Source: Larix sibirica
Lineage: Eukaryota; Streptophyta; Pinopsida; Pinales; Pinaceae
Direction: 5' to 3'
NCBI GenBank assembly: GCA_004151065.3
Contig: NWUY0300015246.1
Span: 38,294-50,788, forward strand
Length of the DNA stretch: 12,495 bases
The translations under genes and the position numbers were made by a program. Within the stretch, counting starts at the first letter, position 1. Each line of letters starts with the position of its first letter. This document shows positions 8,300 through 12,495 of this stretch, in pieces. A model generated the notes under the pieces. That model worked only from the letters and a program-made list of their open reading frames with translations, was not told the origin of the DNA and did no database searches.

Positions 8300-8315
8300 T
8301 GAAAAGACACATCAT
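8300..8315. repeat. Target-site duplication of the LINE, 5'-side copy
   Basis: Exact copy of the 16 bases at 7847-7862. It marks where the truncated LINE begins on the minus strand. Bases further out differ on both sides, so the repeat is limited to the insertion boundaries. Confidence 0.9.
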
Positions 8316-9100
8316 GTTGCATCAAAGAAAATTAGATGCTTTCATCGAATTTCAAACTCCACTTTATATGTTGAGAAAAGTGGCTAGTCAATCCTACAAA
8401 AAAAAATTGCGGAGATAATAGGTGACTTTCATTCTAATCCAAAGTTGTGGAAGAGATCAACAACCACACCATAATCGAAGATGATTTTACACTTTCAATA
8501 GAGTAGGTATATAACTTTCCTTTTACCAAAGTGCAAATAAAACCCCACAATTAATAGTTCATCGATAGAATTCCTTAACTTTCATTGGCAATAAATTTAC
8601 CCTTTGGTCTTTGATGAAAGTTCAACCTAACCTCGTAAATGAAAATATTCCAATTCGCACAAGCTTTTCACTTTTTTGAAGAGGAAAATTAGCTTTAAAC
8701 TACAACGAAAGTTAAGAGACAACCTTGCAACAAGGCCATTTTAGAGTTTATAAAGTACTTTTGATCCAGGGTCAAAGGGTCAAAGTGCACTTTAAAGGGT
8801 GAAAAAGTGAAAAGGCATGGTTGTAATGAATTAATAAGTAACTAAAAGCACTGGAGATTTAAATCCCTAGATTTTTTGAAGAAAAAATTCTAAGTTAGAA
8901 ATGGAAAATAAAATGTTGAATTTGTAATGTTTTTTAACCAAATGAATTCTTGATCTTTATAATAATTTCCAAATGAAAACCTTAACTGAAGTAAAAAAAC
9001 TATAAATATAACCTTTTAACCAGATGAGTTAGAGCAAGACTTAAAAGAAAAAGAAGAAATTAAAAGAAAATTAATAGGGGTACCCAAAAAATTTCTAGGG
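8316..9100. other. No identified gene
   Basis: AT-rich DNA, frequent stops in all frames. A purine-rich tract lies at about 9041-9071. On the minus strand there are faint protein-like patches (for example NFHQRPKGKF near 8600) but no family could be supported. Confidence 0.5.
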
Positions 9101-9120
9101 TGTGTTGAGGTATCAACACA
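9101..9120. repeat. Perfect inverted repeat, 8-bp arms, 4-base loop
   Basis: TGTGTTGA (9101-9108), loop GGTA, TCAACACA (9113-9120). It could form a small hairpin. No coding or element context explains it. Confidence 0.7.
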
Positions 9121-9132
9121 AGCAAAAACTTC

Positions 9133-9374
9133 AAAAGTGTTAAACCCTAGATATTGAAATATTACATTTCTATTATTAGATTAGTGTTGGATTTATTGGT
9201 TAACTTAGCTTCTTAATTATAATTAAACCATTTTTCTCCTATATATTCCATGGAGACTTATTTTTAGACATTATGTTGTCATGTGCAATGGATATATTGT
9301 AAAAGGGGGTTTCCCCCTAAAAAAATGTTTCTTATTCATTAACTATTTATCATTATAAAGGTGTTAACACTTTT
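9133..9374. repeat. Possible MITE-like segment with 11-bp inverted ends
   Basis: AAAAGTGTTAA (9133-9143) is the exact reverse complement of TTAACACTTTT (9364-9374), enclosing 242 bases of AT-rich non-coding DNA. The size and ends fit a miniature inverted-repeat element. No matching target-site duplication is seen in the flanks, and 11-bp inverted matches can occur by chance in AT-rich DNA. Confidence 0.25.
9304..9318. repeat. G5/C5 hairpin
   Basis: AGGGGG, TTT, CCCCCT at 9304-9318 gives a perfect 6-base stem in an otherwise AT-rich region, followed by an A-run (AAAAAAA). It could be a structured site, but no gene precedes it. Confidence 0.6.
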
Positions 9375-9458
9375 CCCATGTGTCAATAGTTTATTTAAGA
9401 AACCCTAATCTAAAAACACAGATAAACTGTATAAAACAACATTTCTGCAACTAACTGC

Positions 9459-9495
9459 AACACATAACAACAACTAAGATAACACATAACAACAA
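9459..9495 (+). repeat. 22-bp spaced tandem repeat, 2 copies
   Basis: AACACATAACAACAA occurs at 9459-9473 and again at 9481-9495, a 22-base period, in an A/C-rich stretch. Confidence 0.75.
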
Positions 9496-9499
9496 ACCA

Positions 9500-11606
9500 C
9501 GAAGAAAACATAACTCCCTCCTTGACCTTTCTTTATGAACCCGCAACTACTCAATGACTTGGAGAGGGGTTTCAATACAAGATCCTTATAAAACATGTCA
9601 TCTCAATGACCTCTTAAACCTTCTATTTATCCCATACACATTGGATGTGGCCAATAGATGCTTCACTATCTTCACTTACATCATAAAAAAATTTACATTT
9701 ACCCCCAGTATTTTCCATTATTACATTTAATACCCAACTAGTTAATTAATGACCACAATTTATGAGCATATTTCCTTCTTAGTTTCACACAATTGGTACC
9801 CAACAAGACCCCACCACTATTGCTTGATTCACCCTTGAGTCGATATATATGGAATCACATCTACATGTATATATCCAACTATCTATCATTTCTACTACTT
9901 CATCATCCTTTAGGTGCAACCTCCTCAGAACTTCTTCACTCTAGCCAGCTCCTCAAACCTCTTCACTCTTCTCGAACCTATTCACTTTGGCACGGGCTGC
10001 TTAGTCGACTGCCACCTCTTCTCTGATGTAGCTTGCTCAGTAGGCCAAAACCTCCTCAACCCGGTCACAAAATCCCAATGTTGGAAACATGTATCATGAA
10101 TCTCTCGATGGACATCAACCCATCCTATTAGAATGCCTCAGATATTATCTTGGAAAACCACTAAGTCTAATAGGATTCAAGGTTGTATATGGGGTTGAGC
10201 TAGACCAACTACCTACCAAAACTACATCTAGCCTACATCCATCCTAATCTAATCATCATCCTCTAACTCAATTGCATGACTCTCACTTTCTATATGTACT
10301 CATAATTGTTCATTGGGCGCTCAAAATTTATGGTCATAAACTTTATCTGCAACCTACCAAAACAAGGCATCCATCCAAAAGATAGTGCAACCACCAGGGT
10401 GATCAGGCCTGATAGTTATCTTTAAAAATCATCACAAATTGAAACAAATCCACCATGATCTACAACTGGAAGTAAGATGTGCTTGGTCTACTTGGTCTAC
10501 CACACCCGTTGTAATTGATTATGGGATCAGGCTAAATCCATATCTCCATAAACATCAAACTTAAGGCAAAGTACCGCTAGGATAGTAGGTTCCATCCATC
10601 ATTATATTCGCATTAATTTGGGTTAAAAAATTCCAAGTTCCATAATAGACCATAATATTTCCTCCACATTCCACCGTATTTCACAACATTCTATAACAAG
10701 ATACTACAGTTCTACAACTAAATTCTTTTGCAACCATGTGAAATCAAGCTTCTATAGTTATCTAGCAGCAATCTTTCCACAAATCATGCACATAAGTATT
10801 CTTCTCCAACCGGGCTAGTTGAGACCCAAAATGAAACTCCTAGAGATAAGAATGAGGTTCTAACATTTATGACCACAACTATTGTAAGTGAGTAGTCACC
10901 ATAACTCATAACTTCCATATAAGAAAAAGGTTTCGACTTCTCATGACTCATTTATAGGTTTGAATGTTGGCTACAAAAATAATTTATATCTGCATTGTAT
11001 CCTTTTATAGTTGCATGCCTCCCAGAATATTCTTGAAAGGGGCCTTGTACTGCATCCAATGCACACTTAATGCCCTTCAATATTCTTCAACAACTTCACA
11101 AAATACACCACAAGTGTGAATTATTTCCATACATCGAACTAGATTAGAGATGTCGCTTGAGGATCGGTACCGCCAATGCTCTAAACTATGCCATATGTTG
11201 TTGATTGTATAGAAATAGGTGCAAGATGTGGTAATGCATCAAACAATCCTTCTCGCACACCTTCCAATAGATAGAAAAAAAATAAGTGATCACAACAATT
11301 TCCTTGATCGATGTTCACTTTTTACTCAGGGTATTTCTCTATTTTTCCCGTCGTTGAGGTCCCACAATAGTTCCAACTGATGAGATCTCCACCAATCACA
11401 GTTTCTATGTGAACCCAACAACCGCGTCAATGGTAAAATTGTAGTGTGGTGCTTTGTAATTAACAAAATATGGGTATCTTTGATGCACATTCCAATGCCA
11501 CTCTGCAAATCAACATCTACACAATGTCCTCTAGCTTTCTGTGACTTTGCCTTGATGAAGAAGATCTCATGCAATCCTTTAGAAGTGATATTTTTGCTAG
11601 ATTTTT
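9500..11606. other. No identified gene in about 2.1 kb
   Basis: Both strands were read for protein similarity. Short open frames at 9793-10026, 9914-10099 and, on the minus strand, 11574-11326 have no recognisable domain. The plus strand is C-rich relative to G over 9500-11300. I see no RNA gene or transposon end that I can defend. Confidence 0.45.
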
Positions 11607-11607
11607 C

Positions 11608-11659
11608 TTACTAGTATGTGCCAAAAGGCACCTACTAAGGATTAGGGAACCCTTAGTAG
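11608..11659. repeat. Two overlapping, mutually exclusive inverted repeats
   Basis: Hairpin 1: TAGTA-T-GTGCC (11612-11622), loop AAAA, GGCAC-C-TACTA (11627-11637), ten pairs around one mismatch. Hairpin 2: CTACTAAGG (11632-11640) with CCTTAGTAG (11651-11659), nine perfect pairs and a 10-base loop. TACTA is shared, so only one can form at a time. Such compact nested repeats may be a transposon or LTR terminus. No gene is next to it. Confidence 0.65.
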
Positions 11660-12290
11660 CAGTTCAAAAAAGAATATGTAAATAAAATAAACAAAAAGTA
11701 AAATAAATCTATACTAATAATGCATTGAGCCAATATTGATTTAACAATTGAACATATAAATAAAATGGTTTTGTATTATAAGAGCACATTCTAGGACCAT
11801 AAGAATACTTGGAAATCGGGGCCCTCACAACCTTTCGAAGTAGTGTGTCCTTGGTCTCCCAGCAGCTCCACATTCTCCATCTACTCATCACATAGGGTGC
11901 CAATGCTCAACGTATGGGTAAAGATAACTCAATGGAATTTCAACATAGTAATGCTATGCATAAGGTGGAGAATATGAGATGTCAAATGAGGGACCTTCAC
12001 ATTGTATATATAGATATTATGACACATGGTTTTGTGGCCCATGGTATTTGGATAAACATTATGAGTGGGTTAGATCCAACTTATTTTCCCTTTTTTATGG
12101 AATTTTTCTAGTTTGTGGGAATTTCCTATTTTGGGGGGATTTCCCCTTTTCCCATTTTTTAGGGATGTGCCAACTTCCATCTTTTGTGGAAAGAGGAGAT
12201 AATAATGATGTGTTATTTTATGATATTATTGACATGTGAAGGTCAAAGTGATGGAAATGGAAAGTGGACATGATGTATGATATGGTGTGG
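11660..12290. other. No identified gene; possible LTR-like or repeat DNA
   Basis: The minus-strand frame at 11903-11709 and plus-strand frames at 11914-12239 show no family. A T-rich part (12082-12165) carries near-palindromes GGGAATTTCC (12117-12126) and GGGGATTTCCCC (12135-12146) and similar strings, like decayed copies of one short motif. It ends at the ambiguous base. Confidence 0.35.
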
Positions 12291-12291
12291 N
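12291..12291. other. Single ambiguous base (N), probable assembly join
   Basis: This is the only N in the window. Gag similarity on the minus strand runs right up to it and is lost beyond it. That coincidence suggests a join or unresolved base in the assembly rather than a biological breakpoint, although either is possible. Confidence 0.6.
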
Positions 12292-12495
12292 TTTTGCGGT
12301 CTTCAACGGTGTGATCACGGGCATCAAGTTATCTTTTACCGAATCATAGATGATTTGTTTGGACTTAGCTTGATTATTCTTGAATTTGATTCCCCCTGCA
12401 TTAGATGTAGGTTCCTCCATCACAGTGGATACGTAGCCATCCAATTCATGTTCCTATAGGATGTTCAGAATCCTAGCCTTCCAAGTGTTGAAGTT
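12292..12495 (-). pseudogene. Ty1-copia gag fragment (UBN2-type), partial
   Basis: Copia gag coats the element's RNA in virus-like particles. The minus-strand frame enters from beyond the window with NFNTWKARILNIL, then an in-frame TAG at 12456-12454, then EHELDGYVSTVMEEPTSNAG, and later YDSVKDNLMPVITPLKTAK just before the N. The W at the start, the L-x-x-Y/V-x-x-V spacing and the closing hydrophobic helix fit the copia gag domain. The TAG sits where Gln would be expected. The remaining gag, including the zinc knuckle, is absent on the other side of the N. The 5' end of the gene lies outside the window. Confidence 0.75.

Noticed and set aside
8088-8387. Plus-strand open frame of 99 codons
   Set aside because: It begins at a TTG, runs antisense to the LINE end and crosses the target-site duplication. 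It is a shadow of the insertion.
8316-8640. Upstream continuation of the LINE RNase H on the minus strand
   Set aside because: The 16-bp target-site duplication places the LINE boundary at 8299, so apparent coding sequence beyond it is not part of the insertion.
7700-8640. Faint copia RNase H-like pattern on the minus strand on both sides of the LINE
   Set aside because: Only scattered residues fit and the conserved motif order could not be followed.
9142-9408. Telomere-like AAACCCTA motifs at 9142-9149 and 9400-9407
   Set aside because: Single isolated motifs, not an array; expected by chance at this length.
11326-11574. Minus-strand open frame of 82 codons
   Set aside because: No recognisable motif, no coding continuation on either side, and other frames look equally plausible.
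11709-11903. Minus-strand open frame of 64 codons, and plus-strand frames at 11914-12239
   Set aside because: Overlapping frames of similar length with no family similarity in AT-rich, repeat-like DNA.

Overview
The window looks like intergenic DNA from a large, repeat-rich plant nuclear genome. A gymnosperm (conifer) is my best guess, because the DNA is AT-rich, full of old decayed retroelements, and carries plant-type protein remnants; the sequence alone does not prove it. I find no intact gene. Every recognisable coding stretch is interrupted by stops or frameshifts.

Layout. Positions 345-778 (minus) hold the C-terminal half of a plant DNA-3-methyladenine glycosylase I gene, broken by a one-base deletion and two stops. 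Positions 1417-1944 look like a solo copia-type LTR with internal tandem repeats and a TATA box. Positions 2586-6233 (plus) hold one long intronless coding relic of about 1,200 codons. It has a conserved-looking N-terminal part, a Lys/Glu-rich coiled-coil middle and a Gly-Lys repeat tail, with 4 frame changes and 20 in-frame stops, 17 of them TAG. I cannot name its family; it is the best candidate here for an undescribed element. Positions 6332-6630 carry a 56-bp duplication and a GT microsatellite. Positions 6627-7343 (minus) hold a second unidentified coding relic. Positions 7863-8299 (minus) are a 5'-truncated LINE with an RNase H C-terminus, a poly(A) end and 16-bp target-site duplications. 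From about 8316 to 12290 I see no gene, only hairpins, short repeats and AT-rich DNA. Positions 12292-12495 (minus) are the start of a decayed copia gag whose homology stops exactly at the single N (12291).

Nothing in the window suggests genes working together. The common theme is decay of methylated, silenced DNA: most stops can be explained by C-to-T change at CAG or CGA codons.
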